From Thalassotalea sp. G2M2-11 (lineage in GTDB: Bacteria; Pseudomonadota; Gammaproteobacteria; Enterobacterales; Alteromonadaceae): a stretch of 64,000 bases of DNA. The position numbers were made by a program, and so were the translations under genes. The stretch spans positions 434,001 to 498,000 of the forward strand of contig NZ_JADNYL010000003.1 in NCBI RefSeq assembly GCF_017168195.1, written 5' to 3'. Of the stretch, positions 1 through 10,253 are shown piece after piece (the stretch's first letter is position 1; the number at the start of each line of letters is the position of its first letter). Under the pieces are notes generated by a model. The model searched no databases and had not been told where the DNA came from. It worked only from the letters and a program-made list of their open reading frames with translations.

Positions 1-126
1 ACTAACAGACATAGGTGCGGCTGACATCGCTCTATTAATTTTGGCTTGTTTAGATTCTCCCGCATAAACGTTAGTCGTTAGTATAAGAAATAGGCCTGTG
101 AGTGTTGTTAATTGTAAAGTTTTCAT
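1..126 (-). CDS. Secreted protein of unknown function, N-terminal part only
   Basis: The first 42 codons of a minus-strand gene that runs off the left edge. The ATG is preceded by GAGAGGTAT, a good ribosome binding site. The protein starts with a typical Sec signal peptide: Lys at position 2, a hydrophobic stretch to about residue 18, and a likely cut after VYA (about residue 22). The mature part begins GESKQAKINRAMSAAP. I do not recognise the family. Exported location is well supported; function is not. Confidence 0.6.
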   Translation of the reverse strand, partial: MKTLQLTTLTGLFLILTTNVYAGESKQAKINRAMSAAPMSVS

Positions 127-258
127 TTTGATACCTCTCGTTGTTTTTCGTCGACCTGATCCTACAAACATCAACAGGTTGTTATCAGTATAGGTGAAAA
201 ATATGGAATGAGAATGAGAATAATAATGGTAATGAAAAGGTAGTATCAGCAGGTAGCT

Positions 259-1473
259 TTAGCAATGATCATATTTGTTAGCCCAAATAACCGATTGTTT
301 ATAAAAACCTGCTAATAACTCATAATCAACATTGATCATATCGGCTTGAGATTTTGTTTTAAACCAACTGCCTTTTTCATATTCTTTGACTGTGTTTAAT
401 ACATATTTTAGTAAGGAAGGTTTCGATGAAAGCAGAGCTTCAGTTACATCATCTACTATTGATAAGTTTTCTAAGACGACTTCCATTGGTTTATCCAACA
501 TAGCATCCAACAAGGAAAACAACCCCATAATAAAACAAGCTTCACTTTGTGCAGGAAACGCTTTTTGAGCGATTAATTCGCAAAATCTTGCTCTGATAAT
601 GGCTATCCGTGTTAATTCTTTGGGTTTATTCGAAGCAATGATGCCCGTAGCCATCAGTAGAATGAGTTTCTTAATTTGTAAATCACCCAAATAAACAACC
701 GCTTTTTTGATTGAGTCAATTTGTTGGGTAATAGGTAATATACCTGAATTGGTAAACTTTAATAATTTATAACTCAGTGCAGAATCGTGTTCAAAGTACG
801 CGGCTATTTTATTGATGTTAATTGGCGTTTTTAAACTTTCTTGGATCAGGCTGAGTAAAACGGGCTGATTTGTTTCTAAATCATAACTACTGCCCATTTG
901 AGGTTTACAGAAATAATAACCTTGAAAGTAATGAAATCCTAAACGTTTTGCTTCTTCAAATTCTTCTTTTGTTTCTACTTTTTCCGCTAATAACTTTAGT
1001 TTCTTTCGTGCTTTTAGCTGAGTAAGTAAAGGAGCAATTTTTTCCAAAGAGGTGGTTTGTATATCAAATTTGATCATTTTAACTAAATTGAAAAAACGTG
1101 CCCATTTGGGATCATAAATAAAATCGTCAAGTGCTAAGTGGTAACCTTGGTGATATAACGCTTTACACGCTTGATAAACTTGCTCTGATGGTGTCACAGT
1201 CTCTAATACTTCAATCATGACTTGTGATTTTGGTAATAATAATGGCAGACCTTCGATGATTGATTGTTCACCAAAATTGATTAAAGCGGGTTTATTATCG
1301 GTAATTGGCGCGATGCCTTGATTTAGATGGGTTTGCATAACAACTTTGGCGGTTGCTTCATGGGGATCGATATTAGGAAAAATATTCTCAGGGCTATCAC
1401 GATAGAGCAATTCGTAAGCAACAACATGTTCTTTACGGTTTAATATGGCTTGTCTTGCAGTGTAAACTTCCAT
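259..1473 (-). CDS. EAL and HDOD domain signalling protein (YuxH/CdgJ-like)
   Basis: 404 residues, of the COG3434 type: an N-terminal EAL-like domain (about 1-195) joined to an HDOD domain (about 200-390). The usual EAL signature is degenerate: E-L-L at residues 21-23 in YELLYRDS, and LDDFIYD near residue 115 in place of LDDFG. Members of this family often bind or regulate without cleaving cyclic di-GMP, and several affect motility or biofilm. Catalytic loss here is inferred from those changed motifs. The start is well set by AAGGAG seven to eight bases before the ATG. It is transcribed divergently from pheS and stands alone. Confidence 0.85.
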   Translation of the reverse strand: MEVYTARQAILNRKEHVVAYELLYRDSPENIFPNIDPHEATAKVVMQTHLNQGIAPITDNKPALINFGEQSIIEGLPLLLPKSQVMIEVLETVTPSEQVYQACKALYHQGYHLALDDFIYDPKWARFFNLVKMIKFDIQTTSLEKIAPLLTQLKARKKLKLLAEKVETKEEFEEAKRLGFHYFQGYYFCKPQMGSSYDLETNQPVLLSLIQESLKTPININKIAAYFEHDSALSYKLLKFTNSGILPITQQIDSIKKAVVYLGDLQIKKLILLMATGIIASNKPKELTRIAIIRARFCELIAQKAFPAQSEACFIMGLFSLLDAMLDKPMEVVLENLSIVDDVTEALLSSKPSLLKYVLNTVKEYEKGSWFKTKSQADMINVDYELLAGFYKQSVIWANKYDHC

Positions 1474-1619
1474 TTCGCTCCTTGAATTAATTGACCGACT
1501 TTACAGCAAAATTATGATTATTATACCCTTAATTTTACAGATTAGAAAAAAAAGTCTCGTTTTGCGAATGTTTCTACCTACACAGAGCATTTTATTTTAA
1601 AAATAAGTAGCTTAAATAG

Positions 1620-2726
<1,107 letters not shown>

Positions 2727-2737
2727 GAAACCAGCAA

Positions 2738-5137
2738 ATGAAATTTAGTGAATCTTGGCTACGTGAATGGGTTAATCCAACGATTTCTTCACAAGAATTG
2801 TCTCATCAAATCACCATGGCTGGACTAGAAGTTGATGCGGTTGAACCTGTAGCGGGTGAGTTTACCGGTGTGCTTATTGGTGAAGTTGTTGAATGTGGCC
2901 CTCATCCTGATGCAGATAAACTACAAGTGACCAAAATTAACTTAGGCCCAAATTTTAATGACGGCGAGTTAGTTGATATCGTTTGTGGTGCGAAAAACTG
3001 TCGTTTAGGACTAAAAGTTGCTGTTGCAACGGTTGGTGCGGTGTTACCGGGAAATTTTAAGATCAAAAAAGCTAAACTGCGCGGTGTGCCATCACATGGT
3101 ATGTTATGCAGTGAATCAGAGCTTGGTTTAGCAGAAAGCTCTGATGGTATTTTAGAATTAGCATCTGATGCGCCTATTGGTGTTTGTGTCCGTGAATACT
3201 TAGATTTAGACGATGTTACTATTGACGTTGATTTAACGGCGAACAGAGGTGATTGTCTTGGTTTAAAAGGCTTAGCTAGAGAAGTAGGCGTATTAAATAG
3301 TTTGCCAGTTAATGAACCTCAAATTATTGTGTCACCGCCAAGTATTGATGATGAAAAGCGCATTCAATTAACGGCTGAACAAGCATGTCCTCGTTATCTA
3401 GGTCGTATTATCAAAAATATCGATATCAAAGCGAAATCGCCTTTATGGATGATTGAAAAATTACGCCGTAGTGGTATTCGCTCGATTGATCCTGTTGTTG
3501 ATGTGACAAACTATGTGTTATTGGAGCTAGGCCATCCAATGCATGCGTTTGATTTAGCAAAAATTGATGGTGACATCAATGTACGTTTTGCAGAGCAAGA
3601 TGAACCATTAACCTTGTTAGATGGCAATGAAGTTACGTTATCAACGGACACCTTAGTGATTGCTGATGACAATAAACCGTTAGCGATGGCGGGGATTTTT
3701 GGCGGTCAAGACTCAGGTGTGACTGAGCAGTCAACGGATATCTTTTTAGAAAGCGCCTTTTTCTCACCTTTAGCCATTTTAGGTAAAGCGCGCCAGTATG
3801 GTTTGCATACAGATTCTTCCCATCGTTATGAGCGTGGTGTGGATCCAAGTATGCAACGTGAAGCGATGGAACGTGCAACGCAGTTATTGTTAGAAATTGT
3901 CGGTGGTCAGGCTGGACCTGTGGTTGAAGCTGTCAGTGAGCAGCATGTTCCACAACCAAAAACGGTAAATTTACGTCGGGCTAAGTTAGATGGCCGAATT
4001 GGCTATCATATTGCCAATGAAAAAGTTAACGAAATTCTGACGCGTTTAGGTTTTGATGTCAGCTTTGAAAATGATGTTTGGACTGTAAATGTACCAGCAT
4101 ATCGTTTTGATATTTCAATTGAAGTTGATTTGATTGAAGAAGTTGCGCGAATTTTTGGTTATAACAATATCCCCAATATTTCACCAAGCGCTACTTTAGC
4201 AATGCGTGAGCAACAGGAAGCGCAATTGCCGGTATCTCGTTTACGCCAAATTTTGGTGAATCGTGGTTATCAGGAAGCGATCACTTATAGTTTTGTTGAT
4301 CCTAAGATCCAATCACTTATCCATCCTGAACAAGATGTCATGACTTTACCTCATCCTATTTCATCTGAAATGTCAGTGATGCGTTTAAGTTTATGGACGG
4401 GCTTATTGCAATCGGTGGTGTATAACCAAAACCGCCAGCAAAATCGCATTCGTTTATTCGAAACTGGTTTACGCTTTATTCCTGATGAAAATGCGGAAAA
4501 CGGTGTGCGCCAACAACCAATGATAGCAGGAGTGATCACTGGTAATATCAACCAAGAACATTGGAGCATGGAGAAGCAAGCGGTAGATTTTTATGATATT
4601 AAATCTGACGTTGAAGCATTGTTAGCTTTAACGGCAAATGCTTCTGCTTATCAATTTAATAAAGCTGAAATTGCCGCATTACACCCAGGGCAAACTGCAG
4701 CGATTTACCAAGGAGATAGCTTGGTTGGTCATGTAGGAACCTTACATCCTGAAATAGAAAGGAAATTAGGGTTAAATAGCCGAACATTTGTTTTTGAATT
4801 GTTATTGTCTGAAATTTCGACGAAAAAAATCCCTGAAGCTGGCGAAATCTCTCGCTTTCCTGCCAATAGAAGGGATATTGCCGTGGTCGTTAAAGAAGAT
4901 GTTGAAGCAAAAAAAGTGTTACAACTCATTGAAAATGTTGGCGGAAATTATTTAGTTGATCTAAACTTGTTCGATGTATACCAAGGTAATGGTATTGAAG
5001 CTGGATTTAAGAGCTTAGCGATTGCCATGGTTTTACAAGATCATCAAAAGACACTTGAAGAAAAAGAAATCAATGATGTCGTTGATCGTGTGGTCGATAC
5101 ATTAAAAGATGAACTAAATGCATCACTGAGGGATTAA
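2738..5137 (+). CDS. pheT: Phenylalanyl-tRNA synthetase beta subunit
   Basis: 799 residues, the usual bacterial length. Domains in order: OB-fold tRNA-binding domain (about 40-150, with [11 protein letters not shown]), B3/B4 editing domain (about 210-385, with HPMHAFDL and the GVTEQST segment), B5 domain (about 400-475, ending near [12 protein letters not shown]), the catalytic-like core, and a C-terminal ferredoxin-fold anticodon-binding domain (about 705-798, starting [14 protein letters not shown]). It works with PheS in the cytoplasm. AGGAAA precedes the ATG. Gene ihfA follows after three bases, so pheS-pheT-ihfA form one operon as in E. coli. Confidence 0.97.
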   Translation: MKFSESWLREWVNPTISSQELSHQITMAGLEVDAVEPVAGEFTGVLIGEVVECGPHPDADKLQVTKINLGPNFNDGELVDIVCGAKNCRLGLKVAVATVGAVLPGNFKIKKAKLRGVPSHGMLCSESELGLAESSDGILELASDAPIGVCVREYLDLDDVTIDVDLTANRGDCLGLKGLAREVGVLNSLPVNEPQIIVSPPSIDDEKRIQLTAEQACPRYLGRIIKNIDIKAKSPLWMIEKLRRSGIRSIDPVVDVTNYVLLELGHPMHAFDLAKIDGDINVRFAEQDEPLTLLDGNEVTLSTDTLVIADDNKPLAMAGIFGGQDSGVTEQSTDIFLESAFFSPLAILGKARQYGLHTDSSHRYERGVDPSMQREAMERATQLLLEIVGGQAGPVVEAVSEQHVPQPKTVNLRRAKLDGRIGYHIANEKVNEILTRLGFDVSFENDVWTVNVPAYRFDISIEVDLIEEVARIFGYNNIPNISPSATLAMREQQEAQLPVSRLRQILVNRGYQEAITYSFVDPKIQSLIHPEQDVMTLPHPISSEMSVMRLSLWTGLLQSVVYNQNRQQNRIRLFETGLRFIPDENAENGVRQQPMIAGVITGNINQEHWSMEKQAVDFYDIKSDVEALLALTANASAYQFNKAEIAALHPGQTAAIYQGDSLVGHVGTLHPEIERKLGLNSRTFVFELLLSEISTKKIPEAGEISRFPANRRDIAVVVKEDVEAKKVLQLIENVGGNYLVDLNLFDVYQGNGIEAGFKSLAIAMVLQDHQKTLEEKEINDVVDRVVDTLKDELNASLRD

Positions 5138-5140
5138 GCA

Positions 5141-5431
5141 ATGGCGCTAACTAAAGCAGAAGTCGCAGAACATTTATTCGAAAAAGTTGGGCTAAGTAAG
5201 CGCGACGCAAAAGAAATGGTAGAAATGTTTTTTGAAGAGATCCGAGAAACATTAGAAGCTGGTGAACAAGTTAAGCTTTCTGGTTTTGGTAATTTCGATC
5301 TTCGTCAAAAAAGTGAACGCCCAGGGCGTAATCCAAAAACGGGTGAAGATATTCCAATTTCTGCACGCAAAGTGGTAACTTTTCGACCAGGTCAAAAGTT
5401 AAAAAGTCGTGTCGAAGATGGCAACGGTTAA
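5141..5431 (+). CDS. ihfA: Integration host factor alpha subunit
   Basis: 96 residues of the HU/IHF family. IHF-alpha traits: start [25 protein letters not shown], the beta-arm segment [21 protein letters not shown] with the minor-groove proline, and the tail [12 protein letters not shown]. With IHF-beta it bends DNA sharply at specific sites and supports recombination, replication and promoter control. It sits three bases after pheT, the classic gammaproteobacterial arrangement, and is followed by a rho-independent terminator. Confidence 0.96.
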   Translation: MALTKAEVAEHLFEKVGLSKRDAKEMVEMFFEEIRETLEAGEQVKLSGFGNFDLRQKSERPGRNPKTGEDIPISARKVVTFRPGQKLKSRVEDGNG

Positions 5432-5462
5432 TTGTTAGCTGTTTTATATGATGGATTCATTA

Positions 5463-5494
5463 AAGTCACTTAACGCAAGTTAAGTGGCTTTTTT
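5463..5494 (+). terminator. Rho-independent terminator of pheST-ihfA
   Basis: A 10-bp stem (GTCACTTAAC with GTTAAGTGGC, one G-T pair), a GCAA loop at 5475-5478, then six T residues at 5489-5494. It lies 31 bases after the ihfA stop and just before the stop of the convergent DUF2937 gene. The opposite orientation has only a weak T run, so it mainly serves the plus strand. Confidence 0.88.
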
Positions 5495-5498
5495 ATTG

Positions 5499-6017
5499 CT
5501 ATACGTTAACACGAGCGTCAGCATTAAATAGACGCGTAATGAGGTAAATGCTCAAACTTTTGAGTAAGACTACTGATAATGCCAGTATGGCACCTGTGGC
5601 TAATGCTGTTAACTCTAAAGGTATCGCTAAGCTAAAAATTTTAGCAGTTTGCTCCATAATACTCACATCTCCGTTTATCACTAATTGCTGAATCTTTTGC
5701 CAGTAAGAGGGGCTTAACATGTTATGAAGGTGTTGCTGCAAATAATTTACTCTAGAGACTAATTGTTCAATAATCGTTGCTGTATCCACTACGCTTGGAT
5801 CAGAATTTTGCTTATAAGCACGGATCAATAGGTGAAGGTTGCCTTGATGGTGCAACTCAGCCAGTTGTTTGAATTGCGCAAGTTGCAAGTTAGCTTCATT
5901 TAAATGGCCAGATAACCGCTGTGAATATTGATTGATAAATTCAGGTAATTGCACACCGCATATAAAAACAACGGTGAAAATACACTTATCGAGTAATTGA
6001 TTCAAAAAACCAAGCAT
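5499..6017 (-). CDS. DUF2937 family membrane protein
   Basis: 172 residues. It has an N-terminal hydrophobic segment (about 10-28), a helical middle with the family pattern VQLPEFINQYSQRLSGHL, and a second membrane segment near residues 134-158. This matches DUF2937, an uncharacterised proteobacterial family with two membrane helices flanking a probably periplasmic helical domain. No function is known. I see no strong ribosome binding site before the ATG, so the exact start is less certain. It converges on the ihfA terminator. Confidence 0.7.
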   Translation of the reverse strand: MLGFLNQLLDKCIFTVVFICGVQLPEFINQYSQRLSGHLNEANLQLAQFKQLAELHHQGNLHLLIRAYKQNSDPSVVDTATIIEQLVSRVNYLQQHLHNMLSPSYWQKIQQLVINGDVSIMEQTAKIFSLAIPLELTALATGAILALSVVLLKSLSIYLITRLFNADARVNV

Positions 6018-6136
6018 AAACAGAAACTAATGATAAAGAGGTAATTAACGTTACCATAGCGCAAGATGAAGATCACTGCTTGTATTGTGGGCGTAAACTC
6101 GCTAGAGTTTTGTTTTTGATATTGCCTTAAAGTGTT

Positions 6137-7939
6137 ATGCGTCATTCATCTCATCCTACCGTCGATACGAACCCAATCAATTGGCGTGTCCTAAAGCAGT
6201 TGTTACCTTACTTACTGGAATTTAAAACTCGAATTTTTGTTGCTTTGTTATGTTTGTTAGCAACGAAATTAGCCAGTGTTTATGTACCATTTATCTTAAA
6301 AGATTTAGTCGATACGTTAGATAAAGGTCAAGATAACTCTATCGTTTTTGTACCACTTGTACTGGTGATCTCTTATGGGATAGTAAGATTATCGATAGTG
6401 CTTTTTGCTGAAATCAGAGATACCTTATTTGTTAAAGTTACTGAGCGTGCGGTTAGGCGCATTGGTTTAAAGGTTTTTCGACACCTACATCAACTGGATT
6501 TAGATTTTCACTTAGATAGGCAAACTGGCGGTATTTCCCGGGATATTGATCGTGGAACTTCGGGTGTTGGTTTTTTGATCAAGTTTATGGTGTTTAACAT
6601 AGTGCCAACCTTAATTGAAATTGTGATGGTGGTTTCAATTCTTTGGTTTAACTATGGGATCGACTTTGCCATAGTGACAACAGTTGCTATTGCAAGCTAT
6701 GTCGCTTTTTCAGTCTATGCGACTAATAAGCGTACTCAATATATTCAAGCCGTAAATAAAGCAGATTCTCGTAGTAATACCAGAGCAATTGATAGCTTGA
6801 TCAATTACGAAACCGTGAAGTACTTCTCAAATGAAGAGTATGAAGCACAGGGCTATGATCGCCAATTAGCCGACTGGGAAGCGGCGAAAATGAAAAATCG
6901 ACTCTCTCTGTTTGCCCTTAATGGTGGTCAAGCTTTCATTGTTGCGCTTTCGATGACAGTGATGTTAGCGCTAGCAGCGTATCAAGTGGCGCATAATACA
7001 ATGACCCTTGGTGACTTTGTTTTGATTAATGCGTTTATGATGCAATTATTTATCCCACTAAACTTTTTAGGGTTTGTTTATCGTGAAATAAAAGGCTCGC
7101 TTACCAATATTGAGCAAATGTTTAATTTAACCTTAAAAGTGCCCAAGGTCGTTGATGCTAACAATGCAACAACATTACAGGTAACAAAAGGTGAAGTGAG
7201 CTTTAATAATGTCTCATTTAATTATAGTGATGATCGCCCCATTATTAACAATGTAAGTTTTGAAATAAAAGCAGGGCAAAAGGTGGCAATAGTAGGCGAG
7301 AGTGGCTCAGGTAAATCGACACTCGTAAAATTACTGTTTCGTTTTTACGACGTTGATAAAGGCGCTATCAGTATTGATCAACAACCTATCGATAAAGTCA
7401 CACAATATTCCCTGCGCAAAAATATTGGTATTGTGCCGCAAGATACCGTTTTATTTAATGAATCCTTGTATAAAAATATTGTCTATGGTGATGTTGAAGC
7501 GGATGAGCAAACAGTGCTTGAAGCAATAAAACTGTCGCATTTATCTGCTTTTATTGATGCTTTACCGCAAGGGGTCGAAACAGTTGTCGGTGAGCGGGGC
7601 TTAAAGCTCTCCGGTGGTGAAAAACAGCGGGTGGCGATTGCACGAACCATAGTGAAAAATCCGCCTATTTTAGTCTTTGATGAAGCGACATCTTCGCTTG
7701 ATAGCTATTCTGAACAGGCAATACTCAAAGCGATCAAAGAAGTTGCAAAGAATCATACCAGTTTAGTGATCGCACATCGATTATCTACCATAGTCGATGC
7801 CGATAATATTTTAGTGTTACACCGTGGTGAATTAATTGAGCAGGGTGATCATCAAAGCCTGCTAGCAAGAAAAGGTCATTACTATCGCATGTGGCAACTT
7901 CAACAAAACAATGAGCATACAATGGCTGAGGAGCGATAA
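6137..7939 (+). CDS. Atm1/HMT1-type ABC exporter, fused permease-ATPase
   Basis: 600 residues: a six-helix transmembrane domain (about 25-330) followed by an ATPase domain (about 355-590). Walker A is GESGSGKS near 387-394, the Q-loop lies in GIVPQDTVLF, the signature is LSGGEKQR near 491, Walker B is ILVFDEAT near 512, and the H-loop is in IAHRLS. The N-terminal helices resemble ABCB7/Atm1, which export glutathione-linked sulfur or metal conjugates; the substrate is inferred from family likeness only. It would act in the inner membrane as a homodimer. The DUF1415 gene starts one base after its stop codon. Confidence 0.88.
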   Translation: MRHSSHPTVDTNPINWRVLKQLLPYLLEFKTRIFVALLCLLATKLASVYVPFILKDLVDTLDKGQDNSIVFVPLVLVISYGIVRLSIVLFAEIRDTLFVKVTERAVRRIGLKVFRHLHQLDLDFHLDRQTGGISRDIDRGTSGVGFLIKFMVFNIVPTLIEIVMVVSILWFNYGIDFAIVTTVAIASYVAFSVYATNKRTQYIQAVNKADSRSNTRAIDSLINYETVKYFSNEEYEAQGYDRQLADWEAAKMKNRLSLFALNGGQAFIVALSMTVMLALAAYQVAHNTMTLGDFVLINAFMMQLFIPLNFLGFVYREIKGSLTNIEQMFNLTLKVPKVVDANNATTLQVTKGEVSFNNVSFNYSDDRPIINNVSFEIKAGQKVAIVGESGSGKSTLVKLLFRFYDVDKGAISIDQQPIDKVTQYSLRKNIGIVPQDTVLFNESLYKNIVYGDVEADEQTVLEAIKLSHLSAFIDALPQGVETVVGERGLKLSGGEKQRVAIARTIVKNPPILVFDEATSSLDSYSEQAILKAIKEVAKNHTSLVIAHRLSTIVDADNILVLHRGELIEQGDHQSLLARKGHYYRMWQLQQNNEHTMAEER

Positions 7940-7940
7940 T

Positions 7941-8489
7941 ATGACAACACTACATCCTGCAATAGTTAAGACTCAGCAATGGTTAGAGCAAGTGATCATC
8001 GGACTAAATTTTTGCCCCTTTGCTAAAAAAGAGTTTGTTAACAACACGATTCATTATTATGTGTGTCCGCAAGCTCGATTAGAAAGTGCATTAGCTGAAT
8101 TTGCAGAGCAATTACATTATTTAGATCAGCATCCGGAAGTTGAGACTACGCTATTTATTTGTAGTTTAGGGTTTAGAGAATTTACTCACTATTTAGATTT
8201 GGTTGATTATGCTAACGAATTGCTTGTGGAACTCGGCTTCGAAGGTGTCTTTCAAATCGCAAGTTTTCATCCCGATTATGTTTTTGAGGGGGAAGCGCCT
8301 GATGATGCGTCAAATTACACTAATCGTTCTCCGTTGCCTACACTCCATTTGATCCGTGAACAAAGTATGGCAAGAGTGCTGTCTGTTTATCCAGATCCTG
8401 AGTTGATCCCTGAGCAGAATATTGCTCTAGCACGCGAAAAAGGCTCGCGATATTTTAGCCAAATTCTAAAGCGCATTCATCGACGCTAA
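7941..8489 (+). CDS. DUF1415 family protein
   Basis: 182 residues from the ATG at 7941, which has GAGGAGCG upstream; an in-frame start 30 bases earlier lies inside the ABC gene and is unlikely. Conserved traits: LNFCPFAKKEF near residue 24, FHPDYVFEGEAPDDASNYTNRSP in the middle, and VLSVYPDPELIPEQNI near the end. The family is widespread in proteobacteria and uncharacterised; the invariant Cys in FCPFA is notable. No signal peptide or membrane segment. It is translationally close to the ABC exporter. Confidence 0.85.
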   Translation: MTTLHPAIVKTQQWLEQVIIGLNFCPFAKKEFVNNTIHYYVCPQARLESALAEFAEQLHYLDQHPEVETTLFICSLGFREFTHYLDLVDYANELLVELGFEGVFQIASFHPDYVFEGEAPDDASNYTNRSPLPTLHLIREQSMARVLSVYPDPELIPEQNIALAREKGSRYFSQILKRIHRR

Positions 8490-8495
8490 TTTCTT

Positions 8496-8524
8496 TTTAT
8501 TCGCTGGTAAATTTTCGGTATAAT
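8496..8524 (+). promoter_or_regulatory. Probable sigma-70 promoter for the 8594 gene
   Basis: A perfect TATAAT at 8519-8524 lies 70 bases before the GTG start at 8594. A weak -35, TTTATT at 8496-8501, stands 17 bases upstream. The -10 is convincing; the -35 has only three consensus bases. Confidence 0.45.
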
Positions 8525-8593
8525 AAGGCTTTTGTCATTTTATTAAGTTGAAATGGCAGTCATTAACAGTTGTTTGGCAAATAAGGTCATTAA

Positions 8594-9376
8594 GTGGAAG
8601 AGCATTCATTTTTACAGGTTGGCGGAAGTGTTGATAAAGCGTTAAAAGGGGAATATTCCATTAATGTTAAGCAAGTCTTTCAAGAAGCATGGCGCAATAC
8701 CAATAAATCACGAATATCGATTAACTTAGGGCTACTGTTTACTTTATTTGTTGGGGTACTAGTGACATTAATTGTTAGTAGTTACATGGGAGGAGTTGAA
8801 GCGGTATTTAAAGATCAGCAAGCCAGTGCATTACTTAATATTCTTGTTACTTTGATCGTTTATCCTTTTCTCGTTGGTGTTGAGATGATGGGCATATTTC
8901 ATGCGGTAGGTCTTAAATCAGATGCAAAATTGGTCTTTGCGTTCTTAAAGCGTGGTAGTTGGGTCGCTATCGCTGCCTTACTTTCATCCACATTAGTCAC
9001 CATAGGATTATCGCTATTTTATCTACCAGGGATTTATTTAGCGGTGGCGTTATCGCTGGTGTTACCACTCGTAGTTGAAAAGCGCTTATCACCAATTAAA
9101 GCGATCATGTTGTCGATTCAAGCAACTCGTTTTCAATGGTTTGCCATTTTCTTAATTTATTTACTATTGTTTGGTGCATTAGTAGCAGCAGTGTTACCTT
9201 TGGTTTTACTGGCTAAATCTAGTATGGCAATAGTTGGCGGCGTGTTTACTTTATTCGCGTTAACATATTTAGCGCCGATGTTTTATAATGTTAAAGGCAT
9301 TTTATATCGAGAGATATTTGGGATGCAATTACAATTAAATGCTAAAACTGGCTCAGATAGTACCTTTTCAGCTTAG
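8594..9376 (+). CDS. Integral membrane protein of unknown function
   Basis: 260 residues starting at GTG, with AAGG upstream. I see about six hydrophobic segments, near residues 42-62, 76-98, 113-135, 140-160, 183-205 and 208-230. The stretch FYLPGIYLAVALSLVLPLVVEKRLSP resembles bacterial membrane families in which a loop enters the bilayer between helices (DUF975-like or glycerophosphodiesterase-membrane-domain-like), but I do not recognise a named family. The Bax-like gene follows after 20 bases, so the two are probably co-transcribed and may share an envelope role (inference). Confidence 0.7.
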   Translation: MEEHSFLQVGGSVDKALKGEYSINVKQVFQEAWRNTNKSRISINLGLLFTLFVGVLVTLIVSSYMGGVEAVFKDQQASALLNILVTLIVYPFLVGVEMMGIFHAVGLKSDAKLVFAFLKRGSWVAIAALLSSTLVTIGLSLFYLPGIYLAVALSLVLPLVVEKRLSPIKAIMLSIQATRFQWFAIFLIYLLLFGALVAAVLPLVLLAKSSMAIVGGVFTLFALTYLAPMFYNVKGILYREIFGMQLQLNAKTGSDSTFSA

Positions 9377-9396
9377 CAATAAAAGAAGGAAAATGT

Positions 9397-10224
9397 ATGT
9401 ATAAATCTTGGATCATTAAAGCTAGCCTATTAAGTTTATTCGTTATCGCATTGATTGTGCCCTTATTTAATGACTACTCCGATGCACTTAAAACCGGTGA
9501 TGATAAAGATGGGGTATCGGTAATTAAAAAGGTTAAAGAGATCCCGCTTCATAACGTCAATTTACCTGAATTTTCACAGATCAGAGATGTTAAAGAAAAG
9601 AAAAAACAGTTCTTTGCATTTTTAACGCCGGCAATTATTAATGAAAATAAACGCATTAGTCAGCTAAGACAACAGGTATTAGTGATACAAGAGAAATTGT
9701 CTTCTCAGCAAGCATTGAGCTCTCAGGAGAGCCAGCTTGTCCAAGCATTAACAACAAAATACCGAGTTAAGCATGAGTTAAAACCTATTGATAAAGTTGC
9801 TGAATTAGTTCGTCGAGTGGATGTTGTGCCTCAGGCGTTAGTATTAGTACAAGCAGCCAATGAGTCTGCTTGGGGGACTTCTCGATTTGCCCGTATCGGC
9901 TTAAACTTTTTTGGCATCTGGTGTTTTAAAAAAGGATGCGGCATGGTGCCTAATGGTCGAGATGAAGGACTAAAGCATGAGGTAGCAGCTTTTCAGTCGG
10001 TAGAAAATGCCGTACAACATTACCTTTTTAATATTAACACTAACAGTGCCTATCATGTTTTTCGTACTATTCGGGAGCAATTACGCCAACAAAATAAACC
10101 TTTATCGCCACAGATTTTAGCAACAGGCTTATTACCTTATTCAGAGCGTGGAACCGATTACGTCTTGGAAATTAGTGATATGATCCGTCATAACCAACAC
10201 TACTTTACCGACTATAGCGAGTAG
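9397..10224 (+). CDS. Bax-like glucosaminidase domain protein
   Basis: 275 residues. One N-terminal hydrophobic segment (about 6-23) acts as signal or anchor. A coiled segment follows (about 85-125), then a GH73-type N-acetylglucosaminidase domain from about 135 to 270. The key stretch AANESAWGTSRFA, near residues 154-166, carries the expected catalytic Glu; GLNFFGIWCFKKGCGMVP is typical of E. coli Bax. The predicted job is periplasmic cleavage of peptidoglycan glycan strands. AAGGAAAA precedes the ATG. It ends 30 bases from the convergent NCS2 permease gene. Confidence 0.85.
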   Translation: MYKSWIIKASLLSLFVIALIVPLFNDYSDALKTGDDKDGVSVIKKVKEIPLHNVNLPEFSQIRDVKEKKKQFFAFLTPAIINENKRISQLRQQVLVIQEKLSSQQALSSQESQLVQALTTKYRVKHELKPIDKVAELVRRVDVVPQALVLVQAANESAWGTSRFARIGLNFFGIWCFKKGCGMVPNGRDEGLKHEVAAFQSVENAVQHYLFNINTNSAYHVFRTIREQLRQQNKPLSPQILATGLLPYSERGTDYVLEISDMIRHNQHYFTDYSE

Positions 10225-10253
10225 TGATAAATAAGTGCTGGTTATAAGCGTGT

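Noticed and set aside
386-568. A 60-codon plus-strand frame within the EAL-HDOD gene.
   Set aside because: It is a shadow of the opposite-strand gene with no ribosome binding site.
3633-3878. Minus-strand frames within pheT, and similar frames within recB, recD, hrpA, fdhA and uup.
   Set aside because: They lie wholly inside strong genes, lack ribosome binding sites and have no family likeness.
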